A DNA stretch of 64,000 nucleotides from Planctomycetota bacterium (GCA_029260765.1 JAJDCP010000125.1:1-64000), one strand, 5' to 3'. Numbered from the stretch's first letter, positions 33,983 through 44,217 are shown. Made by a program: numbers and translations. The notes: generated by a model not told the origin, from the sequence alone.

Positions 33983-35749
33983 GTGGATTCAGGTCGGGAG
34001 TATACGGAGCGGACAAACCTGCGCGCCCTGCGTGAGAAGGCGGAGGTCATTCTCAGCAGCGGGAGCGGACCTTTATTGGCGCCGCCTGACGGCGACCTGC
34101 GCGAGCTTGTACACGAGCTGCAGACGTACCACATCGAGCTCCAACTACAAAACGACGAGTTGCAGCGCGCACAGCTCGAGCTCCGCGCGGCCCTGAGCCG
34201 GTCAACAACGCTCTATGACTACGCCCCCGTAGGATATATGACACTGGACCAGAATTGGATGGTCCGCGATGCCAACCTCCGGATGGCCGAGATGCTCGGG
34301 GTCGAGAGGAACCGCGTGAGGGGACGGCGCGTCAGTGACTTCGTGGCCTTCTCAGACCAGGACGCTCTGTACCTCACGTTGCGTGGGCTCTCGCGCGACA
34401 GGCAACGCCGGGAGCTCGACCTCAGGCTGAAAACGGCCAACGACGGCTCCTTCTGGGCCTCGAGCGAGTGGCTGGCGTTCGAACACACGGGCGCGCGCGC
34501 CGAAGTGCGCGTCACCTTTAGCGACATCTCCGCGCGCAAACGCATGGAGGAGGAGTTGCGGCAGGCCAAACAGGCCGCTGAAGCTGCCAACCTGACCAAG
34601 AGCCGCTTTTTGGCCAACATGAGCCATGAGATTCGCACGCCGATGAACGGAGTGATCGGTATGGCGAGTCTCCTGGCTGAGACCAATCTCGACGCGGACC
34701 AGAAAGATTTTGTGGCTACGCTCACGTCCTCGGCCGAGGACCTGTTGACGCTCATTGATGGGATCCTGGACCTCTCGAAGATCGAAGCGGGCGGGATCGA
34801 GCTGGAGGCCATCGACTTCGACCTTCCTTTGGTCACAAAGAACGTTATGGCCCTGTTCTCGCAGGAAGCCAAGGACCGGCAGATTGGCCTGTCGTTCGTG
34901 TGCGACCCGAGGGTTCCCCCGTCCGTCGTGGGCGATCCGGTTCGGCTTCGCCAGGTCTTGAGCAACCTTGTCAGCAACGCGCTGAAGTTCACCAAGGAAG
35001 GGACGGTCGACGTGCGTGTGGGACTCCCCGACGCCGGGGCCGAGGCAGACCTCGTGCGCTTCGAGGTGAGAGACACGGGAATCGGTCTGAGTCCAGCGGC
35101 CCAGGAGAAGATCTTCAGGCCCTTTGTCCAAGCCGATCCATCGACGACCCGCAGGTATGGGGGAACGGGTCTTGGCCTGGCGATCTCCCAGCGTCTCGTG
35201 GGGTTGATGGCGGGTGAGCTGGGCGTCGAGAGCCGGCTCGGCGGCGGCTCGCTGTTCTGGTTCACGGCAAGGCTGAGTCCCACGCGCGTGCCGTCCCCTG
35301 GCGACGAGCACGTGTCGAGCGGGTCCGTGACTCTCGAGGCCCCGAGGAACGGCGGCAGAGTGAACCACGGACTTCGGGTCCTGGTTGCCGAAGACATGCT
35401 GGTCAACAGGCTCGTGGTCGTCAGTATGTTGGAGAAGCTCGGCTGCCGTGTGGACACGGTCGAGAATGGCAAGCAGGCCATCCAGGCTGTCTGCACGAGC
35501 AGCTATGATCTCGTGCTGATGGATTGCCACATGCCCCTGCTAGACGGATATAGCGCAACCGCGCGGATCCGTGCCAGCGAAGACGGCGCCACGCGCATCC
35601 CGATCATCGCGATGACAGCATCGGCTATGTCCGGCAGCCGAGAGCGTTGCATGGAGGCGGGTATGGATGGCTTTGCCAGCAAACCCCTCACGTTGGAGAA
35701 ACTGGACCTGCTCATCACGAAGTGGCGCAATCCTCAGGATCCGGTCTGA
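33983..35749 (+). CDS. PAS-containing hybrid sensor histidine kinase
   Basis: 588 residues from GTG 33983. Order: coiled N-terminus (about 30-75), PAS (about 75-190), HisKA with S-H-E-I-R-T-P (about 210-275, His near 215), HATPase with N-A-L-K-F-T, D-T-G-I-G and G-T-G-L-G-L boxes (about 320-440), and a receiver domain (about 470-585) with acidic E-D, phospho-Asp in L-M-D-C-H-M-P and Lys in S-K-P-L. All key residues are intact. No TM segment, so it is a cytosolic sensor. It converges on the CheB-CheR-PAS gene 228 bp away, and the two families often pair. Confidence 0.92.
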   Translation: MDSGREYTERTNLRALREKAEVILSSGSGPLLAPPDGDLRELVHELQTYHIELQLQNDELQRAQLELRAALSRSTTLYDYAPVGYMTLDQNWMVRDANLRMAEMLGVERNRVRGRRVSDFVAFSDQDALYLTLRGLSRDRQRRELDLRLKTANDGSFWASSEWLAFEHTGARAEVRVTFSDISARKRMEEELRQAKQAAEAANLTKSRFLANMSHEIRTPMNGVIGMASLLAETNLDADQKDFVATLTSSAEDLLTLIDGILDLSKIEAGGIELEAIDFDLPLVTKNVMALFSQEAKDRQIGLSFVCDPRVPPSVVGDPVRLRQVLSNLVSNALKFTKEGTVDVRVGLPDAGAEADLVRFEVRDTGIGLSPAAQEKIFRPFVQADPSTTRRYGGTGLGLAISQRLVGLMAGELGVESRLGGGSLFWFTARLSPTRVPSPGDEHVSSGSVTLEAPRNGGRVNHGLRVLVAEDMLVNRLVVVSMLEKLGCRVDTVENGKQAIQAVCTSSYDLVLMDCHMPLLDGYSATARIRASEDGATRIPIIAMTASAMSGSRERCMEAGMDGFASKPLTLEKLDLLITKWRNPQDPV

Positions 35750-35977
35750 GGCCGCGGCGCTCCGTCGCATTGCCTCGCGCATCTTTACGTTCGAGGCCGC
35801 TTGGGCACCGAGCACGCACCGGTCGTCGGCTCGTCTCCGGTTCAAAGATCTCAAGCGGGCCTTCAGCCCGTGCCATCCCCCATGCTGTCGTTGCGCGCAC
35901 AGAGGGGGAAGAGCGATCATCAGGCCGTGTGCCAGGGTCTGTTCTTGAGGGGATCAAACAGACCCCGTACAGGCGCA

Positions 35978-38900
35978 TCATGGGGCGGAATCGGTGACGT
36001 CCTCGATGGCGAGCAGGATCAAACCCGACCCCGCACTTGCATGGGCGAGGCGGCGTGCGTTGAGCCGCATCCTGCGCAGCCCGAGCTCCTCAAATTCGTG
36101 CGACATCTCGAAGTCCTCAAAGCTGACGTTCCTTGGCAGGATCTCCTCGAGCAGCTCACGCAATCTGGGGATGTCCCATTGCTTGTTGCCCAGCTCGTAG
36201 AGCGAGTTCCCAATGGTCTGGTCAGGGATGGTACCGAAGGTCTTGTAGAAAGACGCGTTGACCGAGATGACACGCAATTGCTCGTCGAGCACAATCAAGG
36301 GTTCGCGGACAGTGGCCACAATGCTCCTGGCCACGCTTTCCTGCGCAGACTGCAGTGACGCCGCCGCTCGTTTGCGTTCGGTGATATCGATAAAGGTGAT
36401 CACGGTTCCCTCGATGACGTTCTCCAGGGTACGGTAGGGCCTGATGCGCATCAGGAACCACAAACCCTCGTGGGACTCGACCTCGGCTTCCACGCTGTTC
36501 AAGGTGTCGAGTACGCTCTGTATGTCGTCCACCAGGCAGTCGTAGTTCTTCAGCTTGGCTGCGATATGACCTACCGGCCGGCCGAGGTCCGACGGGATGA
36601 GGTTGATCACCCTGGTGGTGTCCGGAGTGAAGCGGGTGATGCACAGCTGCTGGTCCACGAATAATGTGCCCACTCCCGTCCCCGCCAGCAGGTTGTTCAT
36701 GTCATTGTTGGCGCGCGACAGGTCCGTCAGCTTGGTCTGCAGCTCGATGTTGACCGTGGCCAGCTCCTCGTTGACCGATTGCAGCTCCTCCTTTGAGGTC
36801 TCCAACTCTTCATTGGTGGATTGCAGCTCCTCGTTGACCGACTGGGCTTCCTCGTTTGCGGACTTGAGCGACTCGTTGGAGGTCTCCATCTCCTCCAGAG
36901 CCGTCTGAAGGTACTCTTCTTTGGCCCGAAGCTCCTGTTTCAGCGAGCTGATCTGCATTTTCAGCTCGTCGGCTCGCCGTCCCTCCGGAATCGCGGACAT
37001 GTCCTTTGTCGGGCCCTGCTCCGTTGCGGGGGTCTGCTCTTCCAGCACGACAAGGAAGAGGTCTCGTTTGCCTCCATCGCCGCTTCGGAGCACCGGTGTG
37101 ACGATCAGGCGGGCTGTGATGGCATCGCCGTTGGTCTTGATCTGCAGCCCGGGACAGTCCACGGCCACCTGTGTGGTGCTGACGCGGTGCAGCGCAGTGG
37201 TGAGCTCTCTTCTCAGCCCTTCCCTGGCCATGGGCAGGATGAACATGCTGGCGTTGCCAGGGGCTGGTTCCAGATACTTGCCGGTGCGGCCATAGATATG
37301 AAGGATCTCGCCACGTCTGGTGACCAGGATGCCGGCCTGGACGTAGTGCTGAAGCAGGGCGTGTTCAATAAGCTCACGCAGGTTGTCTTTCCCGTCTGCT
37401 GGGCCCTGTCCACGCGACGTGATCGGCAGCCCGGGAAGGGCTCGCCGCCACGACGGCATCAGATTCCCCAAAGCAGGACGCCGGACTCCCGGCACCCTTT
37501 CCTGGCGCAGATACAGCTTCTCCTTGCGATCCAGCGTTTTGAAGAGCGTCTCGACGCCTCCGACCGTCTCCGACGTCCCCAGGAAGAGCACTCCCTCGGT
37601 GAGCAGAGCGTAGTGGAACAGGGCCATGAGTTTCTTCTGCAGATCCCCATTCAGGTAGATCAGCAGGTTGCGACAGCTGATCATGTCCAGCTTGGAAAAA
37701 GGCGGGTCTTTGATCACATCCTGTTGAGAGAAGATCATCTGATCGCGGATGACCTTGTGGATGCGATAGACGCCAGCCTCCGGGTCATGAACAAAGTAAC
37801 GAGCCAGCCGTTCAGGGGTGACGTCCAGGGCGATGCTGACGGGAAAGACACCACCGCGGGCCCGCTCGATGGACCGCTTGTCTATGTCGGTGGCGAACAC
37901 CTGCACTTTGAGCGTCAGCCCCAGAGTTTCCATATGTTCCTGGATCAGGATGGCGATGGAATAGGCCTCCTCACCGGTCGAACACCCGCACACCCAGACC
38001 CTGACGCTGTCATTCCCGGCCTTGTTGGCCAGAATGCGCGGGATGCCTTTGGTTTGGAGGGCTGCAAAGGCGTCCGCGTCGCGAAAGAAACAGGTGACGC
38101 CGATCAGCAGCTCGTGGAACAAGGCCTCGATTTCCGCTGGAGACGTTTGCAGAAAGTGGATGTAGTCGTAGGCTTCGTCGATCTGGTGCAGAGCCATGCG
38201 CCGCTGCACGCGGCGCACCAGAGTGTTCGTCTTGTAGTCGGAAAAATCGTGTCCGGTCTGGGACCGCAACACGCTGCAGATCTTGTTGAGCATGTTGACG
38301 AAGCTGGCAGACACGGGAGCGCCGTGCGTGGGGGGGCGCCTGCTGTAGGCGTGGCTCACGTAGGCGATCAGTTGGGCAGGCATCTCTTCTGGTCGCAGCA
38401 CGTAGTCGACCATACCGGTGGCAATAGCGCTCCGCGGCATGCCGTCGAACTCGGTCGAGTCGGGTGCCTGCGCCATAACCATGCCGCTCTCTCCCTTCAC
38501 GGCACGCACGCCAAGTGTGCCGTCACTGCCGGTTCCCGCGAGCACGATACAGATGGCGCGGTCCTGTTGGTCTTGGGCCAAGGAGCGAAAGAAGAAGTCT
38601 ATGGGCAACCGCATTCCGCGCGGCGCGGTCGGCTTGAAGAGCTGCAGCGAGCCATGGAGCAGGACCATGTCCCGGTTGGGGGGGATGATGTAGGTGCAGT
38701 TGGGCTGGAGTTTCATGCCATCCTGAACCTCGAAGACCTGCATCCCTGTGTAGCGCTTGACCAGCTCGCTCAGCATGCTCTTGTGGTCCGGGGCCAGATG
38801 CTGCACCAGAACGAAGGACAGACCGCTCTTGGTTTTGTCGGGCATCGCAGAGAAGAAGGCCTCGAAAGCCGCCAGGCCCCCTGCCGACGCCCCGATACCC

Positions 38901-39082
38901 ACGATGGGGAAGACCTGCACCGGCTCGCGCAGGGGTTCTTCCTCAGGATCGGGAGCTGCTCGGAGCGCTGGGACCTCGGTTGCAGTGAGCTCTTGGGGAG
39001 GCCTGGACGGCGTGCCGCCCTCTCCTGCAACATTGCCCGGCAAGTCTGGTGCGTTATCTTCCCCGGGCTCCTCATCAATCAT
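35978..39082 (-). CDS. CheB-CheR-PAS fusion protein
   Basis: 1034 residues from ATG 39082, with AGGAGT 7 nt upstream. A CheB methylesterase domain comes first, with catalytic Ser in G-A-S-A-G-G (S66), His in V-Q-H-L-A-P-D-H and Asp in A-G-T-G-S-D-G-T. Then a CheR methyltransferase (about 255-510; SAM motif C-G-C-S-T-G-E-E-A-Y-S), a long coiled coil with E-E-L-Q-S-T-N-E-E-L heptads (about 690-770), and two PAS domains to the end. No histidine-kinase domain is present, so it probably works with the neighbouring hybrid kinase. Such fusions act in signalling beyond chemotaxis. Confidence 0.92.
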   Translation of the reverse strand: MIDEEPGEDNAPDLPGNVAGEGGTPSRPPQELTATEVPALRAAPDPEEEPLREPVQVFPIVGIGASAGGLAAFEAFFSAMPDKTKSGLSFVLVQHLAPDHKSMLSELVKRYTGMQVFEVQDGMKLQPNCTYIIPPNRDMVLLHGSLQLFKPTAPRGMRLPIDFFFRSLAQDQQDRAICIVLAGTGSDGTLGVRAVKGESGMVMAQAPDSTEFDGMPRSAIATGMVDYVLRPEEMPAQLIAYVSHAYSRRPPTHGAPVSASFVNMLNKICSVLRSQTGHDFSDYKTNTLVRRVQRRMALHQIDEAYDYIHFLQTSPAEIEALFHELLIGVTCFFRDADAFAALQTKGIPRILANKAGNDSVRVWVCGCSTGEEAYSIAILIQEHMETLGLTLKVQVFATDIDKRSIERARGGVFPVSIALDVTPERLARYFVHDPEAGVYRIHKVIRDQMIFSQQDVIKDPPFSKLDMISCRNLLIYLNGDLQKKLMALFHYALLTEGVLFLGTSETVGGVETLFKTLDRKEKLYLRQERVPGVRRPALGNLMPSWRRALPGLPITSRGQGPADGKDNLRELIEHALLQHYVQAGILVTRRGEILHIYGRTGKYLEPAPGNASMFILPMAREGLRRELTTALHRVSTTQVAVDCPGLQIKTNGDAITARLIVTPVLRSGDGGKRDLFLVVLEEQTPATEQGPTKDMSAIPEGRRADELKMQISSLKQELRAKEEYLQTALEEMETSNESLKSANEEAQSVNEELQSTNEELETSKEELQSVNEELATVNIELQTKLTDLSRANNDMNNLLAGTGVGTLFVDQQLCITRFTPDTTRVINLIPSDLGRPVGHIAAKLKNYDCLVDDIQSVLDTLNSVEAEVESHEGLWFLMRIRPYRTLENVIEGTVITFIDITERKRAAASLQSAQESVARSIVATVREPLIVLDEQLRVISVNASFYKTFGTIPDQTIGNSLYELGNKQWDIPRLRELLEEILPRNVSFEDFEMSHEFEELGLRRMRLNARRLAHASAGSGLILLAIEDVTDSAP

Positions 39083-39385
39083 CCGACACTCCTGTACGAA
39101 AACCGAGTGACACCCGGGGGCGGCTGTGCACAACGAGGTTCGATCAATCTGCACGGATACGTTCTAACGGAGGGTCGTTCCCCGTCAACCATTTCGGCCG
39201 GAAGTGTCACAAGTGCGCCATTGCCCCGTCGGGGTTCCTTCGGGCACAGGATGACAGGCTTGGAGGGAGGCACATGAGCCTCTGAGGGGGTACTCTTCTT
39301 GCGCCGATGGGGGTCGTTCAGCTCTTGGGAGGGCTCTCTGTGCGGGTACCGTGCTCCCTTTCAAGGCGGGCCCACGCGCACAACC
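39083..39385. other. Intergenic region upstream of the CheB-CheR gene
   Basis: Apart from the promoter candidate at 39161-39188 I see no gene or repeat. Confidence 0.5.
39161..39188 (-). promoter_or_regulatory. Candidate sigma-70-type promoter for the CheB-CheR-PAS gene
   Basis: On the minus strand TTGACG is followed 16 bp later by TAGAAC, close to the consensus -35 and -10 boxes. It lies about 80-105 nt upstream of the start at 39082. Confidence 0.4.
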
Positions 39386-41062
39386 TCAGCCGCTGTTGTA
39401 GGTCAGCAGACGGCCGGAGCGCGCATCGCGCGTAAACCTGTAGAAATGCCAGTGGGTCACACAGCGGTTGAGGAACATGGCCAGACCGATCACGTTGGGC
39501 CTGTACTTCAGGTTCTTGCGAAAGAAGAAGCGCAGGTAGACCCGACCTACCGAGAACAGGGAGCCGTCCCTGAGCAAGGTCCAGAACAGGTTCCACAGCA
39601 GGATGAGGCTGTAGCCCAGGGTGGGCAGGGTGCGTCCCTCATTGGCCTTGCGGCTGATCTCGGCCCGGCGTTCGTGGTACTCGGGGAGGCGGTAGGCCAT
39701 GAAGTAGCGTTCCAGGAAAGCCTCGGGCGTGTAGAGGCGGCGCACCAGCTCCCAGTAATTCTCCCGCAGCTCCTTGCGCGTCATGTTCTTGGGGTGGAAG
39801 TTGCAGTTGGGGTCGTTGCTGACCAGACGCCCCGCTTTCTCGAGGCGCTCATAGAGGGGCGTCTTGGGGATCGCAGACAGCATGCCCACCATCGCGAGCA
39901 GGACGCCATTGCTCTGGATGAAATCGTACTGGGCGTCGAAGATCTCTTTGTCGTCATTGTCGAAACCCACGATGAACCCAGCGCTGATGTCGAGGCCCGC
40001 GCGCTGGATGCGCCTCAGCTTCTCCTCCATGCTATCGCCGCGCGTGTTTTGAAACTTCTTCGTCTCCTCCAAGCTTGCCTTCTTGGGCGTCTCGATACCA
40101 ATGAAGATGCTGCGAAAATTGGCCCGATACATCAGCTCCAAGAGCTCTTCATCGTCGGCGAGGTTCAAGCTGGCCTCGGTGTTCAGGCGCAGCGGATAGC
40201 CGTGCTTCTCCTGCCACTTGATGATCTCGCGCAGGAGCTCTTTGGCCTTTCTCTTGTTTCCGATGAAGTTGTCGTCTACGACCATGGCCAGGAAGAACCC
40301 GGCCTTACGCAACTCGTCGAGCTCGTTGATCACCTGCGCGGGGGTCTTGAGCCGCGGCACGCGCCCGTAGATGACGATGATGTCGCAGAACTCACACTGG
40401 AAGGGGCAGCCCCGCGAGAACTGCAGCGCTCCTGCTCCGTAGCGGCTGGCGTTGAGCAGGTCGTAACGCGGCGAAGGGAGCTGGCTCATATCGGTCTTTC
40501 GGGACTGCTCGTAGCGGGCCACGAGTGGGCGTCCGGCGGCGAAGTCGGCGAGGAACCTGGGCCAGGTCTCATCCGCCTCGCCGATGAACACCGCGTCGTA
40601 GAGACCGTCGAAGTATTCGGTCTCCACGTAGGCTAGAGGCCCGCCGACGCACACGAAGGTCTCGATGCGGCGCAGACGCTCGAGAATCTCGCGCATACGA
40701 ACGCGCTGCACATTCATACCCGTGACGCCCACGATGTCATAGCTCGAGAGGGCATCCCAGTCGATGTCCTCCACGTTCTCGTCAAGGAGGCGGAAGTCAT
40801 GGCTCCCGCCCAGGCCTGCCAGAGTGGGCAGAGCACCGTTGATCATGGTGCTGCGCCGGTCCCCCGGATAGAGGGGGAGCGCGAACTCGAAGCCCCAGAA
40901 CGAGGGCTCGAAGCGCGGGTTGATCAGACACACCTGGAGAGTACGCGCCGGCGCCGACAGCTCCACTGCGGACGCAGACCGGACCCCAGAAGGCTGGGCT
41001 TCCGCATCGGATGGGACGAGGCTGGAGCGGGTCAGGACTGGGGACGTAGTAGTAGGAACCAA
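39386..41062 (-). CDS. B12-binding-domain radical SAM protein
   Basis: 558 residues from TTG 41062, chosen because GGAGG lies 8 nt upstream; an upstream TTG at 41173 lacks a site and adds residues unlike the family. Residues about 40-170 form a cobalamin-binding-type fold (V-G-V-T-G-M-N-V-Q-R, V-C-V-G-G-P-L-A). The radical SAM core has C-P-F-Q-C-E-F-C-D (CxxxCxxC) and a typical G-I-E-T-P strand. The C-terminus (about 400-540) resembles DUF4070. Relatives include hopanoid and other lipid-modifying methylases. The substrate is unknown. Confidence 0.82.
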   Translation of the reverse strand: MVPTTTSPVLTRSSLVPSDAEAQPSGVRSASAVELSAPARTLQVCLINPRFEPSFWGFEFALPLYPGDRRSTMINGALPTLAGLGGSHDFRLLDENVEDIDWDALSSYDIVGVTGMNVQRVRMREILERLRRIETFVCVGGPLAYVETEYFDGLYDAVFIGEADETWPRFLADFAAGRPLVARYEQSRKTDMSQLPSPRYDLLNASRYGAGALQFSRGCPFQCEFCDIIVIYGRVPRLKTPAQVINELDELRKAGFFLAMVVDDNFIGNKRKAKELLREIIKWQEKHGYPLRLNTEASLNLADDEELLELMYRANFRSIFIGIETPKKASLEETKKFQNTRGDSMEEKLRRIQRAGLDISAGFIVGFDNDDKEIFDAQYDFIQSNGVLLAMVGMLSAIPKTPLYERLEKAGRLVSNDPNCNFHPKNMTRKELRENYWELVRRLYTPEAFLERYFMAYRLPEYHERRAEISRKANEGRTLPTLGYSLILLWNLFWTLLRDGSLFSVGRVYLRFFFRKNLKYRPNVIGLAMFLNRCVTHWHFYRFTRDARSGRLLTYNSG

Positions 41063-41264
41063 GTGCTGTCCCTCCAGGCAAGTGTCTACGACAGACCGAT
41101 TGTCGCGTGGTTGCAGGTTGAAGCCATCGGAGCCCAAGCGGCTTCCTGCGGTTGCATACAGGTGCCGGAGCAATCTTCATGCCGATGGGGGGGGAGGAAG
41201 TTCGCCGGGGTGCGTTTTGGCGGCTCGCTACCGCGTGCCGTTCATGGCTTCCTGGCCGGCCTGC

Positions 41265-41972
41265 TCATCGGCCTCGACCGACATCGACAAGCAGGATCTC
41301 GCTGGTCGTCTGGGCTGTGAAAGAGACGCTGCGTTCCAACGTCACTCCCACCCCGTCTCCCCGGGTCAGGATCAGGTCTTGCAGCTTGACCTCGCCGTCG
41401 ATGAGATGGAGCCAGGCGCTCCGTCCCGGGGCCAGCTCGTGGATGAGGTGCGTTCCCGGGTCGATGATGCTCGAGAAGATCTGGGCGTCCTGCAGGATGC
41501 GGAGCGACCCTCTACGTCCGTCAGAGGAGGCGACGGTACACAGCATGTTGCGGCGCTGCGCCGAGGTGAAGCGCCTCTGCTCCTGGGAGCACTCGAGGCC
41601 GGATTGTGCGGGACGCAGGGTTATCCTGAAGAGGTGCGCCTGCTGCGTCGGCGACGCGCTCGTCTCTCTGTGGCGGATGCCGCGGCCCGTGACCATGCGT
41701 TGGAACTCACCCGCCTGGACGACGATCGAGCTTCCGTTGGAGCTCTCCTGCGCGAGGGCCCCCCTGTGCAGGTACAGCACGATCTCGGCTTCATTGGGTA
41801 CGTGCATGGCAGAGGCACTGCCCGGTTGGAGTCGAAGCTCGTCGAAGCTGGTGACAAGGCCCAACGCGTCGTGGCTGGCAGCTGGCCGCCGCTGAGGGTC
41901 GAACGTCGACCAGATGGCCAGCTCAGCTTTCTCGACATGGCGGCGCTCCGCGTTCCTGCGCAGCGTAATCAT
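41265..41972 (-). CDS. Pirin-like bicupin lacking one metal ligand
   Basis: 235 residues. Aligned with the pirin at 20147, the blocks match (E-I-V-L-Y-L-H-R-G-A-L, Q-R-M-V-T-G-R-G-I-R-H-R-E), but the H-P-H metal motif reads H-V-P. One of the two N-terminal His ligands is replaced by Pro; the later His and Glu remain. Iron binding may be lost or altered. It is divergent from the V4R sigma-54 activator gene, 348 bp away, and may be its target or partner. Confidence 0.8.
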   Translation of the reverse strand: MITLRRNAERRHVEKAELAIWSTFDPQRRPAASHDALGLVTSFDELRLQPGSASAMHVPNEAEIVLYLHRGALAQESSNGSSIVVQAGEFQRMVTGRGIRHRETSASPTQQAHLFRITLRPAQSGLECSQEQRRFTSAQRRNMLCTVASSDGRRGSLRILQDAQIFSSIIDPGTHLIHELAPGRSAWLHLIDGEVKLQDLILTRGDGVGVTLERSVSFTAQTTSEILLVDVGRGR

Positions 41973-42320
41973 GGTTTGTCACGATTCATGGAGAAGGGCT
42001 GTGCCCGGGATCTCAACTGTCAGGGCTCGGAAGAACGGGCGACCTGACGCCCTCGGCCAGCCTGGCTGGCGCGCTCTTGCGAGACCTCTCCCATGAGTCG
42101 CGCGGCGGCTCCTGGCCGCTGCGTTGCGCTTCCGTTGCGCAGCAAATCCTATCAGTGGGCACGTCGCCCCCTTTGTTGTGCTGGCGCGCTGATTTCTAAC
42201 ACTGTCCGTGGCCCCCGGTGGAGGTTGCTGTAGACAGCGTGACGCATCGACCGTGCCAACACAATCAGGTAGAGGGAGTTGCGCGACAGTACTTTGTCGT
42301 GCGTCGCACATCGCATTGAA
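41973..42320. other. Divergent intergenic region
   Basis: Expected to hold promoters for the pirin-like gene and the sigma-54 activator. One sigma-54-like sequence at 42066-42080 has the wrong spacing. Nothing else was recognised. Confidence 0.4.
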
Positions 42321-44000
42321 ATGAAGTACCATCCATTCAAATTGATGTGGTGCTTTATGCGAGTCGAGGATCTGCATCACGACGAACTGCTGGAGTTGGA
42401 CCCGGAAGGAGGCGTGATCCGTTTCGCGGGTCAACGCGCGCTCCTGCTCAACGCTGTGGCCATGGGAGTCCTGCGGCAGTATCTCGTCGACAACTTCGGC
42501 CTGACGGCTGCCCGAACGGTGCTGACCCAGTTCGGCTTCGCCCATGGCTGGCGCATGGCGGAGGCCATGCAGCGGGAATTCAAGTGGGTGGATCAGCGTG
42601 AATGGAGCCGCGCAGGCCCTCGCATCCATACTCTGGGCGGACTGTTCCGCACGCAACCGGGGCACGAGGACCCGATCAGCAAGCAGGGGGCGATGTTGCT
42701 CGCCTCCTACGAAGCGGAGCAGCATCTCCTGCACTTTGGCCGCTCCGATTCTCCTGTGTGTTGGACGATCTGCGGTCTGATGAGTGGCTACTTCAGCCAC
42801 ACCAGCGGCGAAGAGGTCTACGTCATCGAAGATCGCTGCCTGGGCAGAGGCGATGCGGCCTGCCATCTTCTGGGCCGCACACGCGCAGGATGGGGGAGCG
42901 AACACGCGGAGGAGCTGCTGTATTTCGACTCGGGGCGTCTGAAGGAGAGTCTCGATGTTTCCCTCAGCCGTGTGATGGCAACCTTGAAGGCCGCGGAGGA
43001 GTCTCTGCGGGCCCACCGCAAGCTGCTGGTGCCGTTCGTGCATGACGTCGAGGAGCCGCTGGGGATCGTCGCCAAGAGCGCGAAGATGCAAAAGCTGTTG
43101 CAGCAGGCGCGTCGCGTGGCAAGAGTCGAGGCCACCGTCCTCATCACCGGTGAGAGCGGGGTGGGCAAGGAACGTGTCGCGCGCCTCATCCACCAAGAGT
43201 CGAAACGTGCCGCGGGGCCCTTCATCTCCGTCAACTGTGGGGCGATCACCGAGACGCTCATCGAGAGTGAGCTGTTCGGGCACAAGCGCGGCGCGTTCAC
43301 AGGCGCGAGCTCAGACCGACCCGGCTTGTTCGAAGCGGCCCAGCACGGAACGCTGCTGCTGGATGAGATCGGTGACATCTCCGCGGGCATGCAGGTCAAC
43401 CTCTTGCGGGTGATTCAGGAGCGGCAGGTCAGACGGGTCGGGGAGAACACGAGCCGTCCTGTGGATGTACGGGTTTTGGCCGCCACCAACCGCGACCTGG
43501 CCCACGCGGTCGCAGATGGTGCCTTCCGCCAGGACCTCTATTTCCGGCTCAAGGTCATCGAGCTCCACGTTCCCCCCCTTCGCGACCGCCATGAAGACAT
43601 CCTGCCGCTCGCCCGGTTCCTGCTCGCGGATGCTGCCTCTCGTATCGACCGCAAGATCTCGGGCCTCATGCCCCGCGCAGCCGATCAGCTGCTGCGCTAC
43701 GATTGGCCTGGCAACGTGCGAGAGCTGGAGAACGCGATGGAGCGAGCTGTCGCCTTCGCGGTCGGAAGCCGCGTGGACTTCAGCGATCTACCCGAGGAGA
43801 TCCGCCAGGTTTTCCCCAAACCGGTGATCAGTGAGGGAACGGTGCAACCGCTCGTGGAAATCGAGAAGGAGTACATCCTCGCGGCACTGAAACTGAACGA
43901 TGGCAACCAGACCCGAACTGCAAAGCAGCTGCGCATCGCCACGGCGACCCTGTACCGCAAGCTCAAGAAGTACGGCCTCATCAAGAAGTCCAAGAAGTGA
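42321..44000 (+). CDS. V4R-domain sigma-54-dependent transcriptional activator (XylR/DmpR-like)
   Basis: 559 residues from ATG 42321; a TTG at 42279 has a purine-rich run almost touching it and is less likely. An XylR-N/V4R sensor domain (about 10-210) has F-A-H-G-W-R-M-A and C-L-G-R-G-D-A-A-C-H-L-L-G. Then an AAA+ domain with Walker A G-E-S-G-V-G-K-E, the sigma-54 contact loop G-A-F-T-G-A, Walker B L-L-L-D-E-I-G and an R-finger region (about 250-490). It ends with a Fis-type HTH (T-A-K-Q-L-R-I-A-T-A-T-L-Y-R-K-L). V4R domains bind small hydrophobic or aromatic ligands. The ligand and target promoters are unknown. Confidence 0.9.
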   Translation: MKYHPFKLMWCFMRVEDLHHDELLELDPEGGVIRFAGQRALLLNAVAMGVLRQYLVDNFGLTAARTVLTQFGFAHGWRMAEAMQREFKWVDQREWSRAGPRIHTLGGLFRTQPGHEDPISKQGAMLLASYEAEQHLLHFGRSDSPVCWTICGLMSGYFSHTSGEEVYVIEDRCLGRGDAACHLLGRTRAGWGSEHAEELLYFDSGRLKESLDVSLSRVMATLKAAEESLRAHRKLLVPFVHDVEEPLGIVAKSAKMQKLLQQARRVARVEATVLITGESGVGKERVARLIHQESKRAAGPFISVNCGAITETLIESELFGHKRGAFTGASSDRPGLFEAAQHGTLLLDEIGDISAGMQVNLLRVIQERQVRRVGENTSRPVDVRVLAATNRDLAHAVADGAFRQDLYFRLKVIELHVPPLRDRHEDILPLARFLLADAASRIDRKISGLMPRAADQLLRYDWPGNVRELENAMERAVAFAVGSRVDFSDLPEEIRQVFPKPVISEGTVQPLVEIEKEYILAALKLNDGNQTRTAKQLRIATATLYRKLKKYGLIKKSKK

Positions 44001-44217
44001 CATCGGACGCCAGTTCTGCAGGCGCGAGCCGGGTAGAACGTCGTGGTCAGGGGTTCTTCAACCCAGACTGAGGACTCCTCGCAGGGGATGGCGAAACATT
44101 CTCTGGCCTCAAGCCAACGGTTTCTTGGGACCGAGCGCGCTCCGTCCGAGTGACGCTTCCCAAAGAGTCGCGCTCGCCCGGCCTGCTCCGACGTCCTCGC
44201 TCCCTGCCCCATCTCCC

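Noticed and set aside
36821..39277. 818-codon open frame opposite the CheB-CheR fusion
   Set aside because: A shadow of a gene with intact catalytic motifs.
42066..42080. Sigma-54-like promoter CTGGCGCGCTCTTGC between divergent genes
   Set aside because: The GG and GC elements are one base too close for a working -24/-12 promoter.
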